Positions 5,305 through 11,010 of a stretch of DNA of 29,763 nucleotides are shown piece after piece. The translations under genes were made by a program, and so were the position numbers. The stretch's first letter is position 1; each line of letters opens with the position of its first letter. Source of the stretch: a virus; the IMG/VR virus record IMGVR_UViG_3300042542_002553, positions 1-29,763 of that record. The stretch is one strand, 5' to 3'. The notes beneath the pieces were generated by a model that saw only the letters and a list, made by a program, of their open reading frames with translations, was not told where the DNA came from and searched no databases.

Positions 5305-6171
5305 TTACTCCTCCTCCTTCGCTTCGTCGGACATTAGAAGCCCGATCGAGCATCCTTCGAACCCCGCGTCGGGATTCGGCTTTCTCCACTCGCACGAGGC
5401 GCAGAAGGACGTCGTGAATCCGACGTTCTCCTGAGAGCCGCGCGATACGACGGATCTCGTCGTCTTGACGTACTCCTCCGCGAGAAGGAGGTGACCCGCG
5501 GTCGCCTCGCCCGTGAGGAGTTGATACCTCGGCTTCGCCGTTCGCGTGAACGTGAGATAGCCGAGATCAGGTAGCTCGCCGCCTGAGTGGATTGACCAAA
5601 GCCAAGCGTAGAAGCTCATCTCCGCGCCCTTCAGATCCTTCTCGGACTTCGCCCGCTTCGAGGCCTTCAGATCGAGGATGAGCGTCCGCCCATTCGGGCG
5701 CGTCTTCCCCGAGATAATAAAGTCGGGCGTCCCGATCAGATCGCCCGCCCTTACACTCTCCCCGTCGAGCCCCTGAAGGAGCGCGCCGTGGAAGTCCACG
5801 AGCCCGGGCTCGAGGACGTCGTACGTAAAGATCTTCACCGCGTTCAGGAGTTGGAGCTCGAAGAGTTGGAAGTCAATCCCCTCCTCGTGCCGCTTCCCCA
5901 ATACCGCCGCCATCCCTTCGGCTACCGCGTCCGCCTCCGTCCACTTCAGGTTCTCGCGAGTCTGGTACGCGATGAAGAGGATCGCCTCATCGAGCGCGGA
6001 GCCGAAGAGCACCCGCTCCGGGGCGATCATCGGGATACGACTCCCGTCGGGGAGCCGCACCGTCTCGGCGAAGTATCCCTTGCGATTACATAGCGCGGTG
6101 CTCGTAACCAGACTCTTCGAGATTCCGACCCTCTTCGGATCAATCGCCTTCGAGATCGGCGTCGGGCTCAC
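5305..6171 (-). CDS. Cas4/AddB-like PD-(D/E)XK exonuclease with 4-Cys Fe-S site
   Basis: The 288-residue protein carries the RecB/Cas4-type nuclease core: GTPDFII with D150, then LILDLKASK with D167-x-K169, and a helix with MSFYAWLW that matches the Q-Y motif region. One cysteine near the N-terminus (C28 in TALCNRKGYF) and three near the C-terminus (C257-x2-C260, C274) give the four ligands that hold a 4Fe-4S cluster in Cas4 and AddB. Such enzymes make single-stranded tails for recombination. It begins with a GTG that overlaps the previous stop (GTGA at 6168-6171). The adjacent downstream gene may encode the matching annealing protein. No CRISPR array or Cas1/Cas2 is present, so a CRISPR role is not supported. 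Confidence 0.8.
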   Translation of the reverse strand: MSPTPISKAIDPKRVGISKSLVTSTALCNRKGYFAETVRLPDGSRIPMIAPERVLFGSALDEAILFIAYQTRENLKWTEADAVAEGMAAVLGKRHEEGIDFQLFELQLLNAVKIFTYDVLEPGLVDFHGALLQGLDGESVRAGDLIGTPDFIISGKTRPNGRTLILDLKASKRAKSEKDLKGAEMSFYAWLWSIHSGGELPDLGYLTFTRTAKPRYQLLTGEATAGHLLLAEEYVKTTRSVVSRGSQENVGFTTSFCASCEWRKPNPDAGFEGCSIGLLMSDEAKEEE

Positions 6172-6338
6172 GAGCCCACCGCCGCGCTAAAGATCGCCGC
6201 GATGATGATCCCTCCGAACGAGAGGATGAGCATCCATAGCCGCCACCCCTCCCCGGATTCTCCGCGTACGATCCGCCCCTGACTGAGCGGCCTGAAGTCC
6301 TGATATACCTTCGGTGAGTCCTTACGATTGAGCTTCAC
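6168..6338 (-). CDS. Hidden 56-residue single-TM protein
   Basis: A GTG-start frame of 56 residues fills the gap between the zinc-ribbon gene and the Cas4-like gene. It is preceded by AAGGAGG at six bases, and it overlaps both neighbours by four bases (GTGA twice). The first 30 residues are polar and basic. The last part, WRLWMLILSFGGIIIAAIFS, is a clear membrane helix followed by a short tail. No family is recognised. A small membrane protein in an early operon might exclude other phages or alter the host envelope; this is a guess from location. Confidence 0.65.
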   Translation of the reverse strand: MKLNRKDSPKVYQDFRPLSQGRIVRGESGEGWRLWMLILSFGGIIIAAIFSAAVGS

Positions 6339-6559
6339 TTCACACCTCCTTCATACCCGTCTTCCGCACTTTTTTCGTGATGCCACCACGGCTCGCGCTC
6401 CAATAAGACCGCGTATTCCGTCGGAGCCTCGGCCTGAGCCTTGAGCTCCGCGCGTTCCATCCATCGCCATACGCACTCTCGGCATAGATATCTCTTCCCG
6501 ATTCGTTGGCGCGTATAGATCACGGCGACGCATCCGTCACACTTCTTTTTAGTTTTCAC
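6335..6559 (-). CDS. Zinc-ribbon microprotein (two CxxC pairs)
   Basis: The 74-residue protein has C7-x2-C10 and C26-x2-C29, with a basic strand between (YTRQRIGKRYL), followed by a long helix. This is a small zinc-ribbon or treble-clef layout. I chose the GTG at 6559, which overlaps the FmdB-like stop (GTGA), over an ATG at 6592 that would lie inside the upstream gene. The C-terminus contains the AAGGAGG ribosome-binding site of the next gene. No specific function can be assigned. Confidence 0.65.
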   Translation of the reverse strand: MKTKKKCDGCVAVIYTRQRIGKRYLCRECVWRWMERAELKAQAEAPTEYAVLLEREPWWHHEKSAEDGYEGGVK

Positions 6560-6744
6560 TTCTTCCCTCCCCTTCGATCCTTCTTCGCCCACCCCGTCCC
6601 CTTAAAGACGACGGACGGCGGACTATACGTACGCTCCATCCAGAAGCCGCACTCGCACTTGATCAGGCGATCCGCGGTGATCGACTGAAGCATCTCGCGC
6701 TCCTTTCCGCATCGAGCGCAGCGGTAGTCGTAGCTCGGGCTCAT
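6556..6744 (-). CDS. FmdB-family zinc-ribbon protein
   Basis: The 62-residue product closely follows the FmdB/CxxC putative regulatory family: YDYRCARCGKE, then C30-x-C32, and the ending MERTYSPPSVVFKGTGWAKKD with the conserved PxVVFKGxG(W/F) pattern. First ligands are C9-x2-C12. FmdB-like proteins are common in bacteria and phages; a role in transcription was proposed for the founding member, but most are uncharacterised. The ATG at 6744 overlaps the primase-like gene stop (ATGA). A longer in-frame ATG upstream is unlikely because it lies over that gene. Confidence 0.85.
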   Translation of the reverse strand: MSPSYDYRCARCGKEREMLQSITADRLIKCECGFWMERTYSPPSVVFKGTGWAKKDRRGGKK

Positions 6745-7217
6745 TCGCTCGCCTCCACGAAATACTCCGCCCCCGGGCGATGCTGCGGGAGAAAGTACGA
6801 GTGAGAAGGAGCGCGAAGATTGTCCCCGCATCCGATCTCGCCCTTGAGCGCGTCATACCTCGCGGCCCACTCCTCGCCCCGTACGGGCTCGGGGAGTCGG
6901 ACGACGATATGGAACCGCTCCTCCTCCGCTGAGTGCGAGAAAGTGGAGTAGGCGATCCACTCCCTCCCCTCAAGCTTCTTCTTCGCCGTCGCGTACGCCG
7001 TCCCGCCGTCCACGTCTACCACGAGAGCGTTTACGGCTACCACCGCGGCGTTCTTCCGAGTCCCGCCATCGGCGAGGGATACCGGGCTCCACATCGGAGC
7101 GCGCTCCTTGTCGCCATTCTCGCGATGCTCGGAGAGGATCTTCTTAAGATCGTCCCAAGATTCGATCGCGCGATCAGGCTTCGTCCCGAAGAGGCTCGGA
7201 TACGTGACGGCGATCAT
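6741..7217 (-). CDS. Minimal AEP-type primase (Prim-Pol-like) domain
   Basis: The 158-residue protein resembles the short N-terminal primase module in phage primase-helicases of the archaeo-eukaryotic primase superfamily. It shows a hydrophobic strand ending in VVDVDGG (D68 and D70, the metal pair), IAYSTFSHS with a Ser-x-His-like motif, RFHIVVRLPEPV, and an ending SYFLPQHRPGAEYF common in these modules. No helicase domain is attached and none is encoded nearby. It may prime for the host polymerase or may be an inactive relic. The ATG overlaps the upstream micro-ORF stop (ATGA at 7214-7217). The third acidic residue usually needed is not obvious, so activity is uncertain. Confidence 0.6.
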   Translation of the reverse strand: MIAVTYPSLFGTKPDRAIESWDDLKKILSEHRENGDKERAPMWSPVSLADGGTRKNAAVVAVNALVVDVDGGTAYATAKKKLEGREWIAYSTFSHSAEEERFHIVVRLPEPVRGEEWAARYDALKGEIGCGDNLRAPSHSYFLPQHRPGAEYFVEASE

Positions 7218-7309
7218 CGCATCGCTCCCGCGATGAGGAGCCCCACCATCGCCGCCATAAAGAGGAGCACCGTTAAGAGCTCCGCGATAAACGTTAGGGC
7301 CTTATTCAT
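7214..7309 (-). CDS. Hidden 31-residue transmembrane microprotein
   Basis: A 31-residue frame fills the gap between two genes. It starts at an ATG inside ATGAATAA, overlapping the previous stop, and ends in ATGA with the next start. Residues about 5-29 (FIAELLTVLLFMAAMVGLLI at the core) form one strong membrane helix with almost no charged residues. No family is known to me. Its exact fit between coupled neighbours, and its hydrophobicity on the coding strand, argue that it is translated. Confidence 0.6.
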   Translation of the reverse strand: MNKALTFIAELLTVLLFMAAMVGLLIAGAMR

Positions 7310-7493
7310 CTCCCGCCTCCTTCTTCTTCCCGGAGGATCGCTTACGCTTCGGCTCGCCGCCCTCGGAGAACTCCTTCGCGATCCTCGCCTTCAGGGCCTT
7401 CTCGAGCTTCTTCGCGAGATCGCCGTCGTCGGCGATGATCTGAATAAAGTCGAGATCCATATCTGCGAGCGCAAACTTCGCGCGCTTACTCAT
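7302..7493 (-). CDS. Small charged helical protein of unknown function
   Basis: This 63-residue protein begins with MSKRAKFALADMDLDFIQII, continues with an alanine/lysine-rich helix, and ends in a very basic and charged tail (RKRSSGKKKEAGDE). There are no cysteines and no membrane segment. I do not recognise it. Its ATG overlaps the end of the upstream gene by eight bases. A longer frame from 7616 lies mostly over that gene and was rejected. Confidence 0.55.
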   Translation of the reverse strand: MSKRAKFALADMDLDFIQIIADDGDLAKKLEKALKARIAKEFSEGGEPKRKRSSGKKKEAGDE

Positions 7494-7650
7494 CGTCCGC
7501 CTCCTTCTCCTTCTTCTCGCCTTCGCGTCCCCACTCGTAGCAGGGGCGCATCCTTCCCGCCTCGATACGCTTCCGATACTTCCCGCAGACGGAGCACTCG
7601 CCCGCCTGATCCCCATCCTCCGGGGCGCGGAGCTTATTCGCCTCGATCAT
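7486..7650 (-). CDS. Small CxxC protein of unknown function
   Basis: A 54-residue protein with C19-x2-C22 followed by a basic helix and C37, then a strongly charged EKKEKEADDE end. It probably binds one zinc ion or dimerises to do so. The ATG at 7650 overlaps the previous stop (ATGA at 7647-7650); the longer upstream start at 7713 would overlap that gene and lacks support. No family is recognised. Confidence 0.6.
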   Translation of the reverse strand: MIEANKLRAPEDGDQAGECSVCGKYRKRIEAGRMRPCYEWGREGEKKEKEADDE

Positions 7651-7913
7651 CGTCCCTCCATTACGTCGCGGATTAGATCCGCCGTCCTGATATCGCCTCG
7701 GCGCGCGAGCCAATAAGAAGCCCGCACCGCCGCGGTCGCGACCTGCTCGTGCGTTCGGGCCCTATGAAGGCTCGTCCTCGCCTCGGCGCGGATTGATCGC
7801 GCGGAGAGCTCGTGCTCCTCGGCGAGCGATCGCTCAACGGCTCCGTCGAGAATCTTCACGAGCCTCTCGGAAAGATCGCGCACCGTCCCGTCCGCGTTGT
7901 GCCACCTGCTCAT
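7647..7913 (-). CDS. Small all-helical protein of unknown function
   Basis: The 88-residue product is rich in alanine, arginine and glutamate and is predicted to be almost entirely helical, with a leucine-rich amphipathic segment (LSERLVKILDGAVERSLAEE). There are no cysteines or membrane segments. I do not recognise a family. Its ATG overlaps the stop of the first early gene (ATGA). The same frame stays open upstream to 8300, but that part is on the other frame of the neighbouring gene and the promoter region, so it is not used. Confidence 0.65.
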   Translation of the reverse strand: MSRWHNADGTVRDLSERLVKILDGAVERSLAEEHELSARSIRAEARTSLHRARTHEQVATAAVRASYWLARRGDIRTADLIRDVMEGR

Positions 7914-8212
7914 CGTGCGCCGCCCTGAACGAAGGCGTTCGCGATGAGATCCTTCGTCTCGAAGTCGCCGAGGTTCTCGAAGTCGATCATCGCCTCGATC
8001 TGAGCTACAACGATCGCCGTCCCATCCTTCGCGGCGTTGATCTTCTCGAGCGTCGCGATCGCCGCCGAGGCGCGCGCTACGCCGAACGAGAAGTTCAGGT
8101 TTCCCTCTTGTGGATCGGAGAGGATGCCTTCCAGCATCGATCGAAGGATCGCCTTCTTCTCTTCCGTAGTAAGTACCCCGGAGATAGCTCCGAGAGTTCC
8201 TGCGCTTCGCAT
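7910..8212 (-). CDS. First early gene, helical protein of unknown function
   Basis: This 100-residue protein opens the early operon. An ideal AAGGAGG (8219-8225) lies six bases before the ATG, and a promoter-like sequence lies 50-75 bases upstream. The sequence is helical and moderately acidic, with a central GNLNFSFGVARASAAIATLE segment. No motif points to a function. The first genes after an early promoter often encode host take-over proteins, but that is inference only. Confidence 0.75.
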   Translation of the reverse strand: MRSAGTLGAISGVLTTEEKKAILRSMLEGILSDPQEGNLNFSFGVARASAAIATLEKINAAKDGTAIVVAQIEAMIDFENLGDFETKDLIANAFVQGGAR

Positions 8213-8233
8213 CTTGAGCCTCCTTACATTTCA

Positions 8234-8248
8234 CGGGGTAGGTCCCCG
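8234..8248 (-). promoter_or_regulatory. Leader hairpin of the early transcript
   Basis: CGGGG-TAGGT-CCCCG forms a perfect five-pair hairpin that lies just downstream of the predicted transcription start and upstream of the ribosome-binding site at 8219-8225. Such 5'-end stems often stabilise mRNA. The role here is inferred from position. Confidence 0.4.
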
Positions 8249-8258
8249 ATCTGCTCCT

Positions 8259-8287
8259 ATGGTACATCCGCTCCCGAGCCCTGTAAA
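8259..8287 (-). promoter_or_regulatory. Early promoter, sigma70-like
   Basis: On the minus strand TTTACA (8287-8282) and TACCAT (8264-8259) are separated by exactly 17 bases. This is five of six matches to the -35 consensus and four of six to the -10. TG directly precedes the -10 box. The predicted start lies near 8252, about 40 bases before the first early ATG. It is the best promoter-like sequence that I found in the window and lies in its main non-coding region. Confidence 0.55.
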
Positions 8288-8298
8288 GCCCCCATCTC

Positions 8299-8317
8299 AA
8301 TATTCAGCGTGAATATT
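8299..8317. promoter_or_regulatory. 19-bp perfect palindrome, candidate operator
   Basis: AATATTCA-GCG-TGAATATT is a perfect eight-base inverted repeat with a three-base centre. It begins 12 bases upstream of the -35 box of the early promoter and is strikingly AT-rich for this genome. The size and position fit a binding site for a dimeric regulator (activator if it binds here, or a repressor). A T-run follows on the plus strand, but the weak AT-rich stem makes a terminator unlikely. Candidate binders encoded here are the LexA-like domain (2899-3099) and the XRE-like protein (837-1337). Confidence 0.6.
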
Positions 8318-8329
8318 TTTGATCCATAG

Positions 8330-8520
8330 CCTCCGCCTGAGCGCGGAGGAGGAGCCCCCGTAGAATCGCCGTAGAGGGCGATTTGCGGCTCGTAGAGGCG
8401 CGCTGAGGCGGGAATAAGGGCGGAATACCCCCGAAACGCCCTACGGGCTTCGGGGAGGGGAGATAGGGCCGCCGCCCGGGGGAGGCTTCCGAGCGGCGGC
8501 TGACCCCGATTCTACGGGGT
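8330..8520. other. Non-coding region with a cluster of perfect hairpins
   Basis: No gene is seen between the metallophosphoesterase stop and the early promoter. The region has at least five inverted repeats: 8330-8349 (CCTCCGC/GCGGAGG), 8364-8383 (AATCGCC/GGCGATT, six-base loop), 8429-8455 (CCCCGAA and GCCC with their complements around TAC), 8468-8500 (GCCGCCGC/GCGGCGGC, 17-base loop), and 8503-8520 (ACCCCG/CGGGGT), which covers the stop codon at 8512-8514. None has a clear T-run on the minus strand. They may end the late transcript with Rho, protect RNA ends or form part of a replication or packaging site. Confidence 0.6.
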
Positions 8521-9564
8521 GGAGTCCCCTAAACGGATCAGGTACTCCGCGGATATCCCCGAGCGGGACTGAAAGAGGAGCCACTGAGCGGGATCGCCCG
8601 AAGCTGAGAGCCACTCCTGCGCGTACGTATTCGAAGATTCGATAGAGCCCGCCGCCCACGCGGTAAGTTTTCCGTCCGCCGCGACGAGCCTCGCGGGAGT
8701 GTGCCAATGACCGAACGCTGCGTAATCGAAGCGATCGATCGAGAGGTTCCATCCCCCGAGTTTCTTATTGAGCGAATAGAACGGGAACCCCATAGACGCC
8801 TTGAGCTGATCGCCGTGGAAGAGAAACCACTTCTTCGTGATGCCTTCCACCGTGACGGGAACGATCTCGTTCCAATGCCGTTCGCCCTGCGTATACGTTT
8901 CCTTCCACGTGATCCGCTTCTCGGCTCGCGTGAGCATCGCCGCCGTTTTATAGGCGATCGCGTCGGCGTTAGATTCAGGACGCGAAGTCCCCCATCGTCC
9001 GATCCGTCCGTGATTCCCGATGACGCCGAAGACGTTCACCTTCTCGAAGTGCGAGGCGAGAGATCTCACGAGGCCCGCGAGCATCTCCGCCGTTGAGAAG
9101 ATCTGTCCGTAGAGCCCTGAGTCGATGAGGTGCGCCTGACCCGGGAAGATATCCTCGCCCTCGACGAGATCTCCCAAGAGAAAGACGTTCGCTTCTCGGA
9201 CGCGATGAGCCGTACGCTGAATCGCGACGAGCTGCTCCACCTTCTTCGCGAGGAGTGAGACGCGCAACGATGCGACCTCCGTCGAATAGTCGGGCGTAAT
9301 CTTCCCCACCTGCCAATCTGCGACGAGAAGAACTGCGGCGAGTTCGCCGAGATTCTTTCTCTTATCAGGCTTCGGCGAAGGGACGGCCTTAATCGTCATC
9401 CCCGCCGCCGCATCGCGCGCCGCCCGGTAGACCGCCTCCGTGTATTCGTCCTCGGATCTCTTTATCTTCTCGAGCTGACGAAGGACGCGATTATGCGCGG
9501 CCTTAAGTTCGTCATAGGCGAGCGCATCTTTCGCCTGTTCGATCGCCTTCTCGATCTCCGTCAT
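8512..9564 (-). CDS. Calcineurin-like metallophosphoesterase
   Basis: The roughly 350-residue protein contains the full order of metallophosphoesterase motifs: DWQ at about 83-85 (a variant of DxH), GDLVEGED at about 131, GNHG at about 183-186, HGDQ at about 250-253, and GHWH at about 285-288. The N-terminal 60 residues form a charged helix before the domain. These enzymes hydrolyse phosphodiesters or phosphomonoesters with two metal ions; phage versions may act on DNA ends or nucleotides. It follows the lysis genes and is the last gene before the hairpin region. An ATG at 9588 is in frame, but the ATG at 9564 overlaps the upstream stop (ATGA) and was chosen. The glutamine in place of the first histidine is not rare in phage members. 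Confidence 0.85.
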   Translation of the reverse strand: MTEIEKAIEQAKDALAYDELKAAHNRVLRQLEKIKRSEDEYTEAVYRAARDAAAGMTIKAVPSPKPDKRKNLGELAAVLLVADWQVGKITPDYSTEVASLRVSLLAKKVEQLVAIQRTAHRVREANVFLLGDLVEGEDIFPGQAHLIDSGLYGQIFSTAEMLAGLVRSLASHFEKVNVFGVIGNHGRIGRWGTSRPESNADAIAYKTAAMLTRAEKRITWKETYTQGERHWNEIVPVTVEGITKKWFLFHGDQLKASMGFPFYSLNKKLGGWNLSIDRFDYAAFGHWHTPARLVAADGKLTAWAAGSIESSNTYAQEWLSASGDPAQWLLFQSRSGISAEYLIRLGDSTP

Positions 9565-9821
9565 CGTCCCGTCCTCCCGCATAGACAATCTTTACGGCGA
9601 TGGCGATCAATCGAGGCGCGATGGACGTCAAGCCCATACGCCGCGGCGATCGCCTGAGAGAGCGCGAGCGCGGGGACGCGATTAACGTCCGTCGTCTCGA
9701 TCACCTTCTTAAGAGCGTCGCGCTCCTGCTCCGGGATTGATCCGTAGAGCGTAAAGACTGAGCACCGCGATCCCTTCCGAGTGGACGGGATCTTCGCGAG
9801 AGCCTCTTCGAGCTTCGTCAT
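9561..9821 (-). CDS. Small conserved phage protein, possible HTH
   Basis: This 86-residue protein has a helical middle (PEQERDALKKVIE, then PALALSQAIAAAYGLD) and an ending VHRASIDRHRRKDCLC that looks like the recognition helix of a small DNA-binding protein, with two cysteines close together. I have a general impression of similar small phage proteins with an SxxxHRRxxC ending, but cannot assign a function. GGGGAGG is four bases before the ATG. It is translationally coupled to the metallophosphoesterase. Two direct copies of CGCCCGAG lie upstream at 9838-9845 and 9852-9859. Confidence 0.6.
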   Translation of the reverse strand: MTKLEEALAKIPSTRKGSRCSVFTLYGSIPEQERDALKKVIETTDVNRVPALALSQAIAAAYGLDVHRASIDRHRRKDCLCGRTGR

Positions 9822-9895
9822 AAGTCCTCCCCATATTCGCCCGAGCGGCTACGCCCGAGTCTACGGAGAGTCTAACTGACGGAAGAGGTGAGCGT

Positions 9896-10228
9896 CTACT
9901 TAGACGCGATCTCGAGTCGGAGGACTGCCGCCTCCACGGCGTTCTCGAGCTGCTCGATATCGAGCGTGATCCCACGCTTCAGGGCCTCGGACTGAACGAG
10001 CGCGACTGCCGCGTCCTTCTTGACCTGACCCTCTTCGGAGGAGAGCGTCTTCTCGACGGAGGCGACGACGGTCGCCGCGATCTTCTCGACGATCGCGTAC
10101 GCCTCGGCGTTCATTCGAGCCTTGAGGTATCCCGCAACCTGACGGGCGAGGTAGGCGAGGCCCGTGATCACAACGGGGATAAGGGCGAGGAGTGTCGCGT
10201 TCACGATATCGCTGACGAGCGTATTCAT
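9896..10228 (-). CDS. LLH-type phage holin
   Basis: The 110-residue protein has one strong membrane helix near the N-terminus (residues about 9-27, ATLLALIPVVITGLAYLA). A long helical, charged region and a short C-terminal helix follow. This matches the phage LLH-type holin layout. Holins time lysis by opening the inner membrane for the endolysin. It sits directly after the cysteine-peptidase lysin gene, with an XhlA-like protein before that gene, so the cluster encodes two membrane proteins around one lysin. Confidence 0.8.
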   Translation of the reverse strand: MNTLVSDIVNATLLALIPVVITGLAYLARQVAGYLKARMNAEAYAIVEKIAATVVASVEKTLSSEEGQVKKDAAVALVQSEALKRGITLDIEQLENAVEAAVLRLEIASK

Positions 10229-10237
10229 AGTCTCTCC

Positions 10238-10825
10238 TTACTTTCTGACGATGAGGGTCCGCCCCTTCGGGGCGTCGCCCTTCGACGATGCGATCGATCG
10301 TACCTGAGCCTCCGTAACGGGGACGGCGTAGATCTCCGTCCCGCTGCCGCTCATCGTCGGGTCCGCGAACTGCCACCCGATCTCGGGGTCGTAGGCGAAG
10401 GCGACCATATGCCCATACCCGTTTGCCCCCGGATTCTTCTTCACGAGGCGACGATGCCACCTGCTCATCTTAACGCCGTCATAGAAGGGCGAGAGCCCGT
10501 TCGAGACGTTCACGATCAGGGCCGCGCCCCTCTTTCCCGCGCGGATCGCGTCCTCCCACGATGCGGGATATCGACCGTCTGCGCCGAGGATCTTCACCGT
10601 CTTCAGGAGTTGAGGGAGGCTCGACCCGTTGTCGGAGACGCCCTGAACGTCCGCCTTACCCGTCGCCCGCTCCTTCGCGGCGATCCCCTCGCGCGCCGTG
10701 ATCGTCTTTCCGAGAACCCACGACGCCGCCGCCGCTGCGGAGGAGGGGCCGCAATCGTCCCAAACTCCCATCCTGCGAGCCTCGCGATCGACGGCGATCT
10801 GAGAACGGATCTCGAGTTTCCGCAT
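10238..10825 (-). CDS. C39/papain-like cysteine peptidase, probable endolysin
   Basis: The 195-residue product has the catalytic cysteine in WDDCGPSSA (C25), the histidine in NGYGHMVAFAYD (H139), and an aspartate in QFADPTMSG (D155), the order seen in C39-like and related cysteine peptidases. Similar domains act as the peptide-cutting part of lysins in many actinophages. There is no obvious wall-binding domain. Its place between two holin-like genes supports lysis; cleavage of a prohost protein is less likely. The ATG at 10825 shares a base with the previous TAA (TAATG), so an in-frame ATG at 10849 was not used. Confidence 0.75.
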   Translation of the reverse strand: MRKLEIRSQIAVDREARRMGVWDDCGPSSAAAAASWVLGKTITAREGIAAKERATGKADVQGVSDNGSSLPQLLKTVKILGADGRYPASWEDAIRAGKRGAALIVNVSNGLSPFYDGVKMSRWHRRLVKKNPGANGYGHMVAFAYDPEIGWQFADPTMSGSGTEIYAVPVTEAQVRSIASSKGDAPKGRTLIVRK

Positions 10826-11010
10826 TACTTCCCCTGCGCCTGAAGCCACGTGAGGAGCGCGCCCAAGCCGCCCACTCCGAGGAGGGCTCCGATCGCCCGG
10901 AGGACGGCGAGGCCGCCTCGCATTGAGTCAATCTCGGACTTGAGCTCGTCGATCTTCTTCTCTTGACGATCGAGGCGTTCGAGGATTAGTCGGACTTCGC
11001 TCGCGCTCAT
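10825..11010 (-). CDS. XhlA-like holin or lysis-accessory membrane protein
   Basis: A 61-residue protein with an N-terminal coiled coil (residues about 5-30, ILERLDRQEKKIDELKSEID) and a C-terminal membrane helix (about 34-55, with GALLGVGGLGALLTWL). This is the usual XhlA layout, in which the protein assists holin-driven lysis. The ATG at 11010 overlaps the stop of the fibre gene (ATGA). A longer frame from 11061 is open but lies over that gene. Confidence 0.7.
   Translation of the reverse strand: MSASEVRLILERLDRQEKKIDELKSEIDSMRGGLAVLRAIGALLGVGGLGALLTWLQAQGK

Noticed and set aside
5305-6171. CRISPR association of the Cas4-like nuclease
   Set aside because: No repeat-spacer array, Cas1 or Cas2 is visible; the adjacent annealing-like gene better supports recombination.
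6933-7676. Long plus-strand ORF of 247 residues
   Set aside because: It lies opposite several coupled minus-strand genes and has an arginine-, proline- and serine-rich shadow composition without domain or ribosome-binding site.
7914-8300. Minus-strand extension of the 7647-7913 gene into the promoter region
   Set aside because: It is mostly the other frame of the first early gene and runs through the promoter and leader; the internal ATG at 7913 is coupled to the previous stop.
8299-8317. Intrinsic terminator reading to the plus strand
   Set aside because: A T-run follows, but the eight-pair stem is AT-rich and no plus-strand gene ends here; operator use is more likely.
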